From NCBI GenBank assembly GCA_005406025.1, contig BGZK01001625.1, positions 61,708-125,707 of the forward strand: DNA of 64,000 nucleotides. The letters are read 5' to 3'. How positions within the stretch are numbered: the stretch's first letter is position 1; each line of letters opens with the position of its first letter. The translations under genes were made by a program, and so were the position numbers. The stretch comes from Eumeta japonica. Its lineage: Eukaryota > Arthropoda > Insecta > Lepidoptera > Psychidae. This document shows positions 1 through 28,295 of the stretch, piece after piece. Under the pieces are notes generated by a model. It was not told where the DNA came from. It saw only the letters and a list, made by a program, of their open reading frames with translations, and did not search any database.

Positions 1-1136
1 ACCACTTTTCGTCACAAAAAGGTTGTGGATCAGAATTTCAAAGTCCTCCCAAGTTTCATAAAAAACAATTAGCATTGATTTCCAGTTTCATTATTGATAC
101 CATACACAAAGGTACTGAACCCATTCTAACAATTTCGTCCCTCATAGAAAACTAAACTATCCCCAAGTCATATAGCATATATTTTTTACATTAATTTTAT
201 CACTGGAATTGTAAATAGTGGAATTGGACATGGGACAGAGAAGAGACTAAGAATGGTACAAACATCACAATCGAGAGCGAAACACAAACAGAATTGAGTT
301 CGAAACTAAATCGAGTCTAAATCAACTAAGACCGAGAAGAATTAGAGTGTAACTGCAATGAGATCAGAATAGAAAATGAGGCCAGATTGCAATGGACAAT
401 AAAATCAAAATTGAGAGTATGTAATAAACTACAAAGGGTAGGTTACAAAATATATAACACCATTCCTCTGTTCTTCCATTTTATCAGCAAGTACTACATA
501 AGCAAATAAATAGTGTTAGAAATCATAAACCCCTCTCCACTCTTCCAATAAAGTCGAATAGTTTTTGAAGTGAAACTTCTAATGCGATTTCCAATAAGGT
601 TGCGTTAAACGTTCAACGCTCCTGGAAAGGGGGAATAGAAAGAGACAGAGCGAAAGTGGTACTCGAACGCATGCGCGTAGTATACCTGTTACAGGCCAGC
701 GCGAATGTTAGCAACGAGTAGTGTCCAATATTCCAACGCAAGAGGGAGAAAGAAAGAAAGATACACAAAGGTAGAAAGTAGGACAGAGAGAGAGTGAGTC
801 GGTAGATTTCGTCTCGCAATTGTAACATGCGACGAAAAACGCTATTTCTACCCCATCCTATTTTCATTTCCACATTACGAAGTTTCACTTCTTCCGCGCG
901 GAAGGACTCCACGCACTATTTTCTTTCAACATTATATAAAATATAGAAATTATATCTGGGGTGCCCAAATAACGAATAACGGTTCATTTAAATAGTGTAC
1001 TTATTACCCTCAACAGTGCTCCACACCAAATCTCAAAAAAAGGTTTAAACATCTATATTACAGAAAATTGAAATTTAGGGTTATTATGCTGAAATACAAA
1101 AATGTGAAGAGCATTTTTGAATGACCAGAAGTAATA
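1..1136. other. Noncoding stretch; CpG-richer patch near 600-910
   Basis: I see no gene here. Bases 600-910 are less AT-rich than the surroundings and contain a palindromic acgcatgcgcgt, similar to an NRF1-type site, as well as GA-rich tracts. An open frame of 99 codons on the minus strand in this patch has no recognisable domain. It could be the promoter or 5'UTR of a gene beyond the left edge; that is inference only. Confidence 0.4.
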
Positions 1137-2402
1137 TTGGATTGTGGAAAAGTTTTCACGTTTTTTTTATATACAAACTTTCATTATATTTTATACACAT
1201 CTAATTACAAGATATATGCCATTTTGTTGAACAACTTGTTGCCATTTCGTAGGTAGTGATAATCCCATTGCTGTAGAAACTTTAAGACTTCTGATAAAAA
1301 AACTGCAACAAGTAGTTTTGACAGTTCTCTCCTGATGTTAACCTAACACTATCACAAGGATGCCGAAGAGATCGAAACAGGTGAAAATCTTAGTGTACAA
1401 GGTTAGGGCTATATGGTGGATGCATTAACACTTCCCAACCAAACTCTCAACATTTGCTGAGTGACTAAAGATGTTTGGTCTGGCATTATCATGGTGAAAA
1501 ATCACACCCTTTCTGTTAATCAATCCGGCTGTTTTCTCTCTACTTCTTGCTTGAGTCTCATCAGCTGTTGGCAGTAGAGACCTGAATTGACAGTTTTGCC
1601 TGGTAAAAGATCATAATGCATAATGCCCTTCCAATTCCACCCTACACATAGCATCGACTTGTTGCAATTTAATCCGAGTGTTGCTAGTTTGAAGAGCTTG
1701 CTTGCCTTTTGACCATGATCTCTTTCACACGTTTTTGTCATAGGTAATCCATTTTTCATCATCACTGATCAATCTTTTCAAGAACGGTGCAGTTTCATTG
1801 CATTTCAATAGAGAATCGCAAATGAGTACGTGCTTCATCAATTTTTTTCAGTGAGCTTATTTGAGGCCCAAGTATCAAGCTTTTTTGTAAATCCAGATTT
1901 TTTTAAATGTGTCAAAACTGTTTTGAGGTCAATCTCCCAGCTGAAGAGCTGGGAGACTGACCACATGTCTATGTCGTAAGAACTATATGCCGATCTTGCT
2001 CTTTTTTCAAAATGACGTTGACTTTATCCATAACAGGTCGACCAGAACGAGGTTCATCTTTGACATCAAAATTACTGGACTGAAAACACTGGAACCAGTT
2101 GGGTTGGTGCTACTCTTGCCAACACTGCATTAGGTCCGTAAACGTAACAAATTTTTTTGCAGCTTGTGTCATATTTTTCTTTTTGTAATAAAACTTCAAA
2201 ATGTGTTGAATTTCTATGTTACAATCACCCATTTTGGTGGACAAAAAAACAATAGAAAAATAGTGCAATACCATTTAAACTTTTTAGTTTTCTTTTTTTT
2301 TTTAATGTCATCTATTTAATTTTATCAAAATTAACCACAACACAACCAAAGAGATTTTACTTTTTACTTATAAAATATGAAAAAACATTTTCCTGAATCT
2401 CT
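1137..2402 (-). mobile_element. mariner-like transposon, decayed
   Basis: Minus-strand reading gives a mariner transposase N-terminus just inside 2230 (MGDCNIEIQHILKFYYKKKN), then fragments matching the catalytic region, including WKGIMHYDLLPGKTVNSGLYC near 1560-1640. Stops and frameshifts are frequent. The ends resemble each other in inverted orientation (GGAAAAG near 1145 and its complement near 2390) and lie next to TA. A shorter relative lies at 58469-59380. Boundaries are approximate. Confidence 0.8.
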
Positions 2403-3775
2403 AATATTTAATTTTCTTAGTTTTGTATTAGTCATCAATACAATACTGATGGACTATTGTGACAGATCATGACTGCAGCATCAAACATATAAACTAAATC
2501 CCTCACCAGACATCGAATACAAGCAGCAAATAAATAAAAACAATACAAACAGAATTTATATATTTCTATAATTACAAGTATATTATTCTTCAACAGATGA
2601 GCTCTCAACTTCATCTATAGAATGGATTCTCACGTATATTATTTCGTTTTAAGAAAATATAGAATAATGCATTAACAAACACATACCACCTATATAAATG
2701 CACTGACTCAGTAGTGTCACCCTCAGAGCGCAGCATAATATCTAAGATTGTAAGTTTTTATTACAGACTCAAAAACTTTTCGCAGCAGAAAATATCAAAT
2801 ATCCATATTTATTAATATTCAATACTTATATACAATTTTTTCAAGGAATTTCTAATAATTTTAATGCTAATGAGTCAATCGGAGCAAATATATTCAGCTA
2901 AAATAAAACAGATGTGTCTTACAGAGCATTGTAACAATTAAGGACAAAGGCGCCACTCAGTAGTCGAGTACTAATTTGCAATTTGACTCTGCCCACACCG
3001 CCATTGGTTGCCTTAACTCCTACAACACCGAACATTGGTGAAACCATATGTACCTAATACATGTATATATCCATAAATAAGTTGGCCAGTCACTATTTTA
3101 CGGCAAAGAAAATGATTAACAATTTTCTATATATAATTAATTCCTCCTATGCTTACTATTTCAACTGAAACAATGTTAATTTACACTTTTGGTATAATCT
3201 TACATGCATTTTATAAGTTCTTTTAAGATACAGTAAAAAAAATATTTAATTTCTCTCTATAACAAATAAGCAAAAATGAATTCAAAATCTATGTAGTAAT
3301 GCAAAAAGCAAACTTTTAGATACCACTGTGTAATGTTACAATTTTCCACTAATATAAATTCGTATGGATAAACCAAAAAGTGACACTTCTTGGACAAGAG
3401 AGTACCAATAAGAATATAAGCCGTAAAGATAAGTGATCCTATAACATAAATTTGATGATTGATTTTACATATTTGTACAAATCGGTATTCAAGTAGTAGT
3501 TCAAATGATAAAAAGCGCGTGCCTCTTCATTTATCTGTCCGTTTACATTAATATGTCTCAAGAAATAACAAATGGTCCTTAATAATTACATTACCAACAT
3601 CACTATTACCTAATGGGAAAACATTAAAATTATAAGCAAAATATAAACTTACACATGATACATTTTATCGAACAGCACAAAACACCGAACGCGATCGGAG
3701 TGTAGTATAGGACCGAAGCTATGCCTAGAGGACGCCGTGGGCGTCGTAGGGCACAGGAGAAATTTGGGCGCGTCA
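2403..3775. other. AT-rich intergenic DNA downstream of ArfGAP
   Basis: No coding signal seen. It should contain the 3'UTR of the ArfGAP gene, whose stop is at 3776-3778, but I could not identify a clear poly(A) signal close to the stop. Confidence 0.5.
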
Positions 3776-4945
3776 TCAGTAGCCGTAACGCTCTTGGATA
3801 GAGGACACCACGCCGTTAGCCAAACTAGAGAGGCGGCCCGCTACTCGTGTCACGCCCGCGCGCACACTGTCGCGCACGTCGTCCAGGTGTGGCGCGCTAA
3901 GTCCACTCGCTAGCCCACCGCCGCCACTGGTGCCGCTTTGTCCCGTACCGAAATAATCGGCCGATGAGATACTGGTACAGCCTTGGAACCGCCCCAGATT
4001 CGCGTCGCGCTCTGACCGCCCATCCTGTTCACCGAAAAACTGATCAGAACTGATAGCTTTTGCAGAGCCAAACTTTTTGACAGCACTGTCGTCCTCGACG
4101 GTCTCGACTCGCCGTCCCTTAACTCGTGGTTGATTTGAGCCAGTGATTGCTGCCGTTACTGGCTTCTCTTCTGAAGAAAACATAGTACGCACCGGACGCG
4201 TCGGCTCTGGCTCGATGCACTCCCAAGAATCCATACTGGCCGAGTTTCGCTCACGGGAAGTCTCTACGCCGAGATCATCAAGACCTCGTCCGCCGTAAGG
4301 CTTGCTCCTATCAAAACATACATCATGAATATACTATCTACAAAAAAACATAAGATAATAAAAAAGAAGTGAGCAGTGTAAAACAATGCTACCACTGTTG
4401 CCCTAACCGAATCATAGAGAATACGGTGGAAAAGTCGTCCAAATCGTCGAGATGATGCTGCGTAGAAGTCGCTGATGCCGGCTCTTGCTGCTCAATAACA
4501 GTCATGTCTGCCAGCGCTGAATGCGATACGCGTGATCGGCGTGCGCCTGTGTTTGTAGCTGCTGCCGCTATACCCAGCCTATCGGCGTGTGGACGTGCCG
4601 CATCGGGACCCGTGTATGCCAGACGCAGCGACGCTACTGCTTCCTCGACGCGTTCAATGCCACCACTTCCACCACTGCCGCCGCCCGCGCTCGCCGCCTA
4701 CAAATGCATATCACTCAGTCTTACTATTATAGGACCTTCCAGCCATGCTTATATTCTGCTTTTACCTCCATCTTCAACTTCTCAGCCATTACAGCCTCGC
4801 GCTCTATGTCATCAAAATTAGCAGTGACCTTGGTAGCGCCGAGCCCACCTTTGCGCGCTCCCAACTATCGACATAACCAAATACAATTTATTGGTAATAT
4901 CTTGAAGAAAATCCTGTATTATGAGGCATATAGATTATTCCTTCT

Positions 4946-4990
<45 letters not shown>

Positions 4991-7900
4991 CATATATATG
5001 TAATCATAGATGACTTAATACAATCAGTCTAGCAATCTAAAATAATGATGTTCATGTGAATTTCATATACCTTATTCATGTAGATAACATTAGAATTTGT
5101 CATGCGCAAAGCATGTATGTAAACATAGACTCAGTATATATAGTTTGCAGTGCTAACTGTTTGCACATGTTAAGAGTAAAACAGATAAACAGATCATTTT
5201 CTTAGGAGTTATGACCTTCTGTTCCAATTTTGATGTAAGTTATTCAGGAATTGAATACTACTAATTCGAAAATCTTAGAATTTGAAGTGTTTTGATATTT
5301 AGTAGATATGACTAATTATTATGGATGTCTGTGAACTAGATGTAAAACATCAAAGAAATAAAAACTCACAAAATTGACCTTTTTTCAAATTTTCCATAAA
5401 AAAATTTTTTAGAACAAAGTTCATTACTGCATATTATGCTCTACACATGGTCTTAATGATAGCTAGACTTAAAAAAAGTAACATTTTGATTGTCACACAT
5501 GCTTCAGTATGCATAGTTGCACACAAACATACATATATATATATATATGTTTGTGTGTATACCAAATATGTCTATGAATAGCTCATGTGAGTTTATGTAT
5601 TTACAAGTATATGTCTATTTATAGCTTTATTACATTTTTATAATAATTGCATATTATAATTTTATTTATACTAGCTTTCTGCCCGCAGCTTCGCCCGCGT
5701 GAATGTAGAACTTGTACCTTCATCTTATACATAAAATGATTTTTCTATCAATGCCAATTCTGTTCCTGCCTTTAATTCTGGTTCTAGTACTGTTCTTGTG
5801 ATCAGAAGTTCGAGTGTGGGTTTTTTTCTTTTGTCATGAACAGTGTTATTCGTTCACATTGTAACATCTATATGTTAGCAATTATTATTTACTTTGTAAC
5901 TTCTCATGCAAGATCTTTAAATGAGAATAACTTCTTTATTGAAACTCGATTTACATGAAATAATGCTTAAGCCAAACTCTATGCACACATTAAAATCTAT
6001 TCAGTAATTTCAAAATGTGCACAAACAGACACGAAATTTAAAAATTGAAGTTTTCTATTAAATAACCTTTCTCTTATCATTCCCTTTCTATTTTTTTATA
6101 CATACCTTCAATGTACAGACACATGAAGTTCTATTGTTTTATTATACGTATAGATATATATTTACAAAAGTACTTTATATTTTTATTTATGTAATAAATA
6201 ATAAAATAATAAATTGAAAAACTAAACATTGCATTTAACTGAATGTCACTTATAGGAAAAAAGTACATCTTTGAGAGTAGTTCCTCTAAAAGATATTTCA
6301 TTTTTATTTCGTTGAGCCTGGATTTTTTAGAAGCATAAGCAATTTTAACTTTTTTGAAAAAGACCTTATTCCATATCTTAATTTATGTTTATTTTTTAAA
6401 AAGTCTCGTAGTGTGATATCATAGATCTGTGCAATAATTGGTAATTCAATATCCTTGAATATTTAACAACTCGGCTAAACTCATGTGGCACTTGTGAGGA
6501 GAGAGTTCCATACTATAAATCGACACATTACCTATTTCATTGAAATTCCATGTAATAAATTTGTTTATGGTACATAATGTAAAAACAAAACACAAAAAGC
6601 TACCATAGGCTAGAATTCCAATGCAATACCTTTTTATAAGTGGGCCATCATAGAAACTATTTAATCAATGGAGTCAGTCCTAAGTAAGATCAAGCTATAG
6701 ATTAAAAAAAAAACTTTCTTATAATATGTTTCATTTTATGGGATTTTAAAGACCTAGGATTTTTTGTTTAGATATTCCTGTAAACTGTGAATAAAGCCCT
6801 ACATTCCACTTTTGTTTTTTGTAATTTATGTTCAGTGGATTTGGAAATAAAGGGAAAGAGGTGAATTTTAATGAATTTCCTTTCCTATAATAGATATCTT
6901 TTAAACTATGATAATGCCTTATATAATATTTCTCTTCTTATCAAAACTTACATTCTATAGACTATGTTAATCAATAAAAAAAATAATGTAACCTAATTAA
7001 GTGTTACGTAATTATATAGTATATATGCTTTACTAATATTAGTAAAAACTTTACTTAAATAAAAATAATGTTTGTTATGAGATATGTAAATTACTTACGC
7101 CTGTGCGTTTGGTATTTGGTTTCCGAGGGGTAATAGAGTTACGAGTGTCCCCTCCAGGTCCCGCAGTGGCGCCCCACAAGCGCGCCTCCTCACTCAGTGA
7201 CTCGCCACCACCAAATGGGCCTTCTGACTGCACCCATAACAATCATAAAAGTTTATAATTGTCTACATACCCCATAAGCAAATTATCAAAGTGAATATGT
7301 GCCTAAAACCTGCACATTAAACAAACAGAATATACTACAACAACATGCATCAAATAGTGACTATTTGTTTTATTAGTTATGTCTTTTGTTTTATTGATAT
7401 TAATACATTTTTAGTTACAAATAAATATTTAATAACAAATATATTATCATTTCATGAATCTAATAGTTTTACTTAAAATAATTAGATCACTAATTATTTT
7501 AAATAGAACTATTTCTATAAATAAAAATAAAGAGTATCAACTCTAAATAGAACACGGGAGCAATATTATATGACATGAATGCACATCCTATTGGAGCAAT
7601 ATTATATGACATGAATGCACATCCTATTGGAGCAATATTATATGACATGAATGCACATCCTATTGGAGCAATATTATATGACATGAATGCACATCCTATT
7701 GAATGTTTTTAACTACTGGTCAGATATAGTTATTATCTCACTACTTAACATATTAAAATGTTGAATATTTAATATTCAAAAGTATCACACCATTAAACTT
7801 CACACCATGCATGAAAGTCTACAAAATTAAGGCATGAGGGCTATGTTACCATTATTCTTTTATAGTAACTTGTGATACTAGAAGCATATCACGTTATTTG

Positions 7901-10273
7901 GATATAGTTCTTAGACATAACCACAGCCGGCTTGAAGCATTCACAAACACGATCTTTGATATAAAAATTAATATAATGGATTAATATTTCACTTTTACAA
8001 ACTTGTATTATGTATATACAATACTTGGAAAAGGTATGCTGCATATTTTAAAAGCCAATACTGTTTTGATTTTGCAAATCCTTTCAATTCCTATGCCTAC
8101 TTCCACTGAACCCTAAAATTTATCAACAAAAATATACTCTATCTTTGATGCATGTCAAAAACAACTGATTCGATGACTATAGCTTTTTTGGGAAAGTCAT
8201 TTTAAAAAAGGAGATGTGCCGATATAAGATTATTTAAAAGTTTGAAACTGAAATTCTAGAATCCATGGTGTAGTTACACAAAGAAAAATCACTTTTGTGA
8301 TAGTCATCAATAAATGAAACTAAAAAAGGCAACACAGTTACCTGTAAGTCGGCAGTGTTAGTGTTAGTGGGCATGGTGGAATCGGGACTGGCATCACGGA
8401 CATTCTCTGCAAACCAATCTACCTCTCGCTCTTTCTGCACCTTCGTCTCGACTGGAGCAGGGTCCAAATGAAGCTGTACAGAAAGTAACTATTTATATTT
8501 CTATAATGGTAATAAATAACACATGAATAATAATTGTAAATTCAATAAATATAGTATAGTAATAACACTTACATACTATTTAACACCAATCATTTTTTAA
8601 TGGTAAAATCTGAGATATGTCCATTGCATGACAAAAGAAAACATACAATCCAAGTAAAATTATTGGGAATATGCTAGTAGTAATTAAATTTTCCGATAGA
8701 AGTGAGGGTGACATTAATTTGTTTTGGAATAACAGATGGTATGTGAAGAATCATTTCAGCTAAATGTTTTAAAAGTGCATCAAAATGTTATTTCTGGTCC
8801 TCAGCACAACAGAGACATATCAAATTTGCAAAAATTAGAGGTCTTGATAATTGTCGATACACCAAACTGAGTTTAAAGTATATGAATAATATAATAAAGA
8901 TGAAAAGAACCATAAAATTGAGAATCAACAAATAGTTTAATATTAAGAAAAATTAAATTACCTAAGTAGTTTGCGACCACTATTATGACCAATTCTATAA
9001 TATGGACATATTTCTGAGACCCAAAATGTGAACATTTGTTCAATAATTTGAGATTATTTCAAAGAAAATTGATTCAATGAAAAGGGCATTCATTTGATTT
9101 CAATTTAAGCATATGTGCATATTGGGATATATCAACTTCACAGCTAAAAGAAAACAGTTAATGTCATGTTTTGATATAAATTTAAGTAAAGGCCACTTGA
9201 TTTTCAGATGCATAAATTGAAATTATTGGTCACAAAATTAACCTAACTCTACAAGAAAACATACTGAAAATGTCAAAAACTATTGGAAACCATTGATGTT
9301 TTCTGAAAACCTTCACTTCTTCAAATGACTACTGATAAAGTTTAGAAAAACAATCTCTGTAAGTTTATGTTTATTCTACCATCTTGTAGATGAGTGAAAA
9401 TTCTGGTCACCAGCTAAATCTCTTGCAGCAATAAGTAATCATCCGTGATTTTTTTTCTATATATTGGTGTCGTCTGGAACCTTTTTCTTTTTACGTAATT
9501 AAAAACATAGATAAAAAAATCACAAATTTTCGGACAGTTGCTGATGAACTTTTCCAACAAATGAAACATCAAAATCATGTTGACAAAGACATAAATTACA
9601 TTGAAATTGGTAAGAAAAAAGACGTGGCATTGCATCACAAATACTGATCAGGAACCAGTTTAATAAATTGGATATGAAGACAGGAAAGAACCTATATATA
9701 TAACAAACGTTCAAATCTAGAATTCTTATTTTTCTTATAAAATATGAAAATAAATTTAATTATTAGCTCTTTTTGATTTAGGAAAATTTAACGGTGAAAT
9801 AGTGTATTTCAAAAAAGATAAAAGTGAAAACAACAGTAGTGCTAAATAAAATTGGACCTTCGTGCCATGAGTACGCATGGCTTGTTCGGCGAGTGTGGCC
9901 AATTTGTCGCGGTAAGCGTGAGCGACGCGTGCGCTATACTTCTGGCGCGCATCCTCGGTAACTAGCCCATGGGTACGGAAATACTGCGTAGCGTTGCTGT
10001 TGCCGCCCAACTGCATGTGACGCAGCTGCTTCCATGTCCAGTTAGTATCCAGCTGCGTGGAGCGCACGAACGACAGATGTACACCGAGGCCGCGGTGTAC
10101 GGCCGAACAGTCCAAACAGATGAACACTCCATACGTCACCGACGACCACGTAGGGTTCTTCGCCGAGCAGTCGAAACATACCTGCACCAACTCTTATTAG
10201 CTGATATGGAACGTAACCTTTGAAATATTTCTTGAATTTCATTTGCAGTCGGTCCAGACTCAACCCCTGCCAT
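3776..10273 (-). CDS. ArfGAP3: ArfGAP2/3 (Glo3-type ADP-ribosylation factor GTPase-activating protein), six exons
   Basis: A GTPase-activating protein for Arf1 on COPI-coated Golgi membranes. The coding exons read on the minus strand are 10273-9858, 8473-8342, 7227-7099, 4864-4766, 4697-4408 and 4307-3776, all with GT-AG borders in matching phases. They give about 528 residues, the usual family size, if 11 extra bases at 10182-10192 are ignored. The start is ATG at 10273 ([14 protein letters not shown]). Then follows the C-x2-C-x16-C-x2-C zinc finger (CFDC...CLDC) and the arginine-finger stretch [17 protein letters not shown]. The C-terminus carries the Glo3 motifs ISSDQFFG and ISSADYFG and ends IQERYGY. 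The donor of exon 5 (CG|GTTAGG) is weak but is the only one I found that fits the phase. The 11 bases break the frame between ...SANK and VCFDC: an assembly error, a collapsed intron or a real lesion. The gene is divergent from the TIF1 gene. Family identity is very secure; ArfGAP2 versus ArfGAP3 naming is not. Confidence 0.9.
4949..4988. repeat. (TA)n microsatellite
   Basis: About 20 uninterrupted TA dinucleotides in the intron between ArfGAP exons 3 and 4. Confidence 0.95.
5521..5558. repeat. AT-cored palindrome
   Basis: acacaaacata...tatgtttgtgt flanks an alternating (AT)n core, giving a self-complementary stretch of about 38 bases in an ArfGAP intron. Confidence 0.7.
5671..6154 (-). mobile_element. 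Non-autonomous Helitron, 484 bp
   Basis: On the minus strand the element begins TCTATACGTATAAT (5' TC) at 6154 and ends ...GGGCAGAAAGCTAG (3' CTAG) at 5671. It sits between a host A and a host T, as Helitrons do, without a target duplication. A second element with the same kind of ends lies at 28296-28495. No coding capacity. It is inside the intron between ArfGAP exons 3 and 4. Confidence 0.75.
7557..7700. repeat. Four perfect copies of a 36-bp tandem repeat
   Basis: Units run 7557-7592, 7593-7628, 7629-7664 and 7665-7700, each beginning ggagcaatattatatgacat. They lie in the intron between ArfGAP exons 2 and 3. The unit length is a multiple of three, so the reverse strand reads as an open 12-residue peptide repeat, but nothing suggests it is coding. 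Confidence 0.95.
10182..10192 (-). other. 11-nt frame-breaking insertion in ArfGAP exon 1
   Basis: On the minus strand AGTTGGTGCAG lies between codon AAG (…ISANK) and GTA (VCFDCSAKN…). Without it the two halves join as the expected family sequence. With it the frame shifts by two. It is far too short for a spliceosomal intron, although it ends in an acceptor-like TGCAG. Confidence 0.8.
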
Positions 10274-12523
10274 TTTCGACGTGTTGTTATGTTGAGTGAT
10301 GTGTCACGCTGTCAATTAGTTCTGTCACCAAGACGTATTCCGAACATAAAACTTTATACGAACAGTACGTACAATATTAATATATTTTGATGTTTACTTG
10401 ACATATTCTAAGAATTTGCATATTGTATAAGTAAAAATATATATAACATCTATGTACTAATTATCCCTTTTATATAAGGAAATAAAAATATTTTTTAGTT
10501 TGCAATGCTGAAAAATAATTTATTTAATTCAATAGACACTAATTGTGTTCTTTCATTTTAAAATTTATTAAAACCTCAACAAATCGATAAGTTGTCATAA
10601 AATGTTACTCTATTTCAATATTATTATACATTATAGTCACAAGAGAATTAGAAGTAATAAGTAAAAACACTTGCACTTATTTTAATTTTACTTTGACATT
10701 TTATATTTAATATCAAATTAAATAAGCACAATTTTCAAGATCAGTTTGCTAGATCTAACTATTTACAGTAGATCTCTAGAGTGCTTACACATTAGAACGT
10801 TCCTTAAGAACATCGCTACTAGAAGTAGATACACAATCCATATAGAATCTCCGCACTATTCCTATACTTTTACTTAATCTTCTTCTTTGTACACACGTTT
10901 CGTAAATTTTTTACGCAATGTAATAATACTCTCATAACAAGGGCGGATCCAGCCTTCAAGCAAAGGCGGAATTCATATAGTTTAGGTTCAAAGGACAGAT
11001 TCATTCGATTGCATTAATAGGCAAAGACCCAGCCCGGTGGTCATGACTCCGTCTCAATGACCTCTTCCCTTTTAGATCTGCCCCTATGTTGTATTGAAAA
11101 TACAGAGAAGAATTTACGAAGAATCACACTTAAAATGACCTTAGAATACAATTTTATTGATTATATAGCATGAGAGTGTAAAATAATTGTAAATTATTTT
11201 TTTTAACAAATTGTATATCGTCAATCATCACAAAATTGAAAAAACGCTATGCGACCGTAGTACAATAACTATCAATGCAAATGCTCTTAAAATATTCGCC
11301 TAATTCAGTTCTCACAGTCGTTTGAAAGTATAATATAAAAATCGTCTTATAAAGCGAAGAACTAGCTGTAAAAGGACGATAGCAGAAATAGAATGCCTTA
11401 TCTAAATTACGTTAGATCGGTGCATATGCCAATATACACACTGGTAGCAGACATTTTAGGAAATAATACACTTCGTGCATTAGACTCCAAAAATAAGAAT
11501 AATTGTAACTACATTATATTATCATAAAAATTTGATTGACTTTTAAGTAGTCTAATATTTGTCATTTCATTTTATTTAAGAGAACTTTAAAAAAATATTT
11601 TGATCATTGGTTATTATTCATAAGTATGTGTTGAGTTAAATTCGAAGTGGTTTTTAATTACCTTCTTATGTGGTAAATACGCTGATCATATCTACATATT
11701 GATGAGTAGAAAAATTAAGTTGATTATTAAGTTGTAGATGAAGACGCAATTATTTTTTTACTTTTAGTGCATATTAATTTGTTTTGGAATTGTTTTTTGA
11801 CGTCGGTTTTGTTTTTTTTTTTTATTAAGTAATATGCTGTAAGTTTTTTTTTTAATATAAAAAAAAAACTAATAAACGATCAATTGAATCGAATAGGTAA
11901 TTAAAAATAATCTACGAACAATCGAATTGCTTAATTTAAAAAATCCGAAGCTTGATTCCAACCGTGGATTTAACAATTTTTCAAAGTTACAGATAAAACC
12001 ATACTCAAAGCATAAAACTCATTATATATTTCAGAAGCTGCTCTCAGAAGACAAATACAAGGGTAAATGTGTTCTGTGGATAATGTACTAAGTGAAAAGA
12101 GGGAGAGAATGAGGGAGTGAGGGGAAGAAAGGTTGTTGTAGTGTCGTAAAAAAAAGGAAAGCTATAAATTAAAATGAAAGTAAAGAAAGATCAATGAAAA
12201 ACCCTCTCTTTATAAAGTTAAAAATCTATAAACCATTGAAATTCGCTACCCGATTGCTTCATAAGCCGTCGTATTTAGTTAACGTCGACCCTGTGAAAGT
12301 GTCGGTGGTTTATCATTATAATAGTGCTCGATCGAGTTGATAGTGTCGTGACATCCTGGCGTTGCCTCCACGTCTTGGCGTGTGATGGCCAGTACTAAAT
12401 TATTTTGAAATCTTTGGTGTGGATGAATGGACAATATCCGATACAGGGTGATAGCAGCTGCAGTTACGCTTGTGAAAGTAGACGTTCTCAGTGATCTGCA
12501 GCACACGTAGCTACCACATCACC
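10274..12523. promoter_or_regulatory. Divergent intergenic region, ArfGAP and TIF1
   Basis: This interval lies between two divergently read start codons, so it must hold both 5'UTRs and promoters unless there are further upstream exons. It is mostly AT-rich, with poly(T) tracts near 11810-11870. The last 250 bases before the TIF1 start are richer in GC and are the likeliest 5'UTR. I see no clear TATA box. A possible small repeat lies at 10937-11091. Confidence 0.5.
10937..11091. repeat. Possible small inverted-repeat element
   Basis: The left edge caagggcggatcc and the complement of the right edge, cataggggcagatct, are similar. Termini of this kind (CA..GGGC.GATC) occur in hAT-like MITEs. 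I found no convincing 8-bp target duplication, so this is tentative. Confidence 0.3.
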
Positions 12524-27410
<14,887 letters not shown>

Positions 27411-27429
27411 ATCGTACCACCATGTATCT

Positions 27430-27435
27430 AATAAA
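27430..27435 (+). terminator. Poly(A) signal of the TIF1 gene
   Basis: An AATAAA hexamer 20 bases after the stop codon. It is plausible as the cleavage signal of the transcript. Confidence 0.6.
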
Positions 27436-28295
27436 TGAAATTGTAAACATTAATCTTCATCGAAGTAAAGAAGCACTTCACATTTTATTGTTTCTATAGG
27501 TACTATTTGAACAAACGATTTTATTAAATTTCACTTGCAGCCGTTCTAAACATCTGCCAGATATAGATATTGTTATCTGTTGATTTATATATTTTGTAAA
27601 CGGTCAAAAACTTTAGAGTATGCACAGGTCAGCGTATTTTATATTGAACGCCCGTGTATGCTTGTGGCGCCTTTCTTCTGCCTTTCAGAACTACTCGGGT
27701 GGCAGGAGAAGCATGTGACTGCGGACGCTCCTAGTTTTAAATAATAGGTAATTTAATGTAATTAAATTATTACATTATAGAATAAATGTTTATGTATATT
27801 GTGAATCGATCTTGAGATTATCGGATGCCGGGCATGATCTCCGTTTCCGGCTGGACTGCAAAGACTTTGAAATTATGGAAGAGAATATTGTGCATTTGTT
27901 AGTACCAGCTTTTCAAGATGGTGATGATCCATCATTGCAACAGAGCAATTGTCGTTTTTGTAGTTTCTATTTTACTAGTTAATGTTGTGTTGTACTTTCT
28001 AAATATAATGAATAAAGTAATAGATAATAAATTCTATACATTACATTAGTTGTGTCAGGTTTTAATTACCCCACTGTTAGGTACATCCTCCTATTTTTTT
28101 TATTTCTGATAGCGGGCTTGAACCTTAAATCCGTTATAGTTTTTCAGTGCGACTTGGGGGCTGTCAATAATCGTTTTTGTCGACCGATACGAGTGGTTTA
28201 AGTTAAAAACTCAGTTGATTCCTCCATGGTCTGGATTGAGCACATTCCCTTCTGGTTGGAAAACAATACTGAGACACCATTGCCCTTATAAGAGA
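27436..28295. other. Intergenic DNA after the TIF1 gene
   Basis: AT-rich, with no convincing exon. Short AATAAA-like hexamers occur near 27780 and 28010. I see no other structure. Confidence 0.5.

Noticed and set aside
613..912. 99-codon minus-strand open frame
   Set aside because: No recognisable domain, low-complexity Ser/Leu-rich composition, and it overlaps a CpG-richer, promoter-like patch.
7499..7684. Minus-strand frame with repeated peptide [12 protein letters not shown]
   Set aside because: It is only the translation of the 36-bp intronic tandem repeat.
9969..10223. Plus-strand frame opposite ArfGAP exon 1
   Set aside because: Shadow of the real minus-strand exon, which has a full ArfGAP domain.
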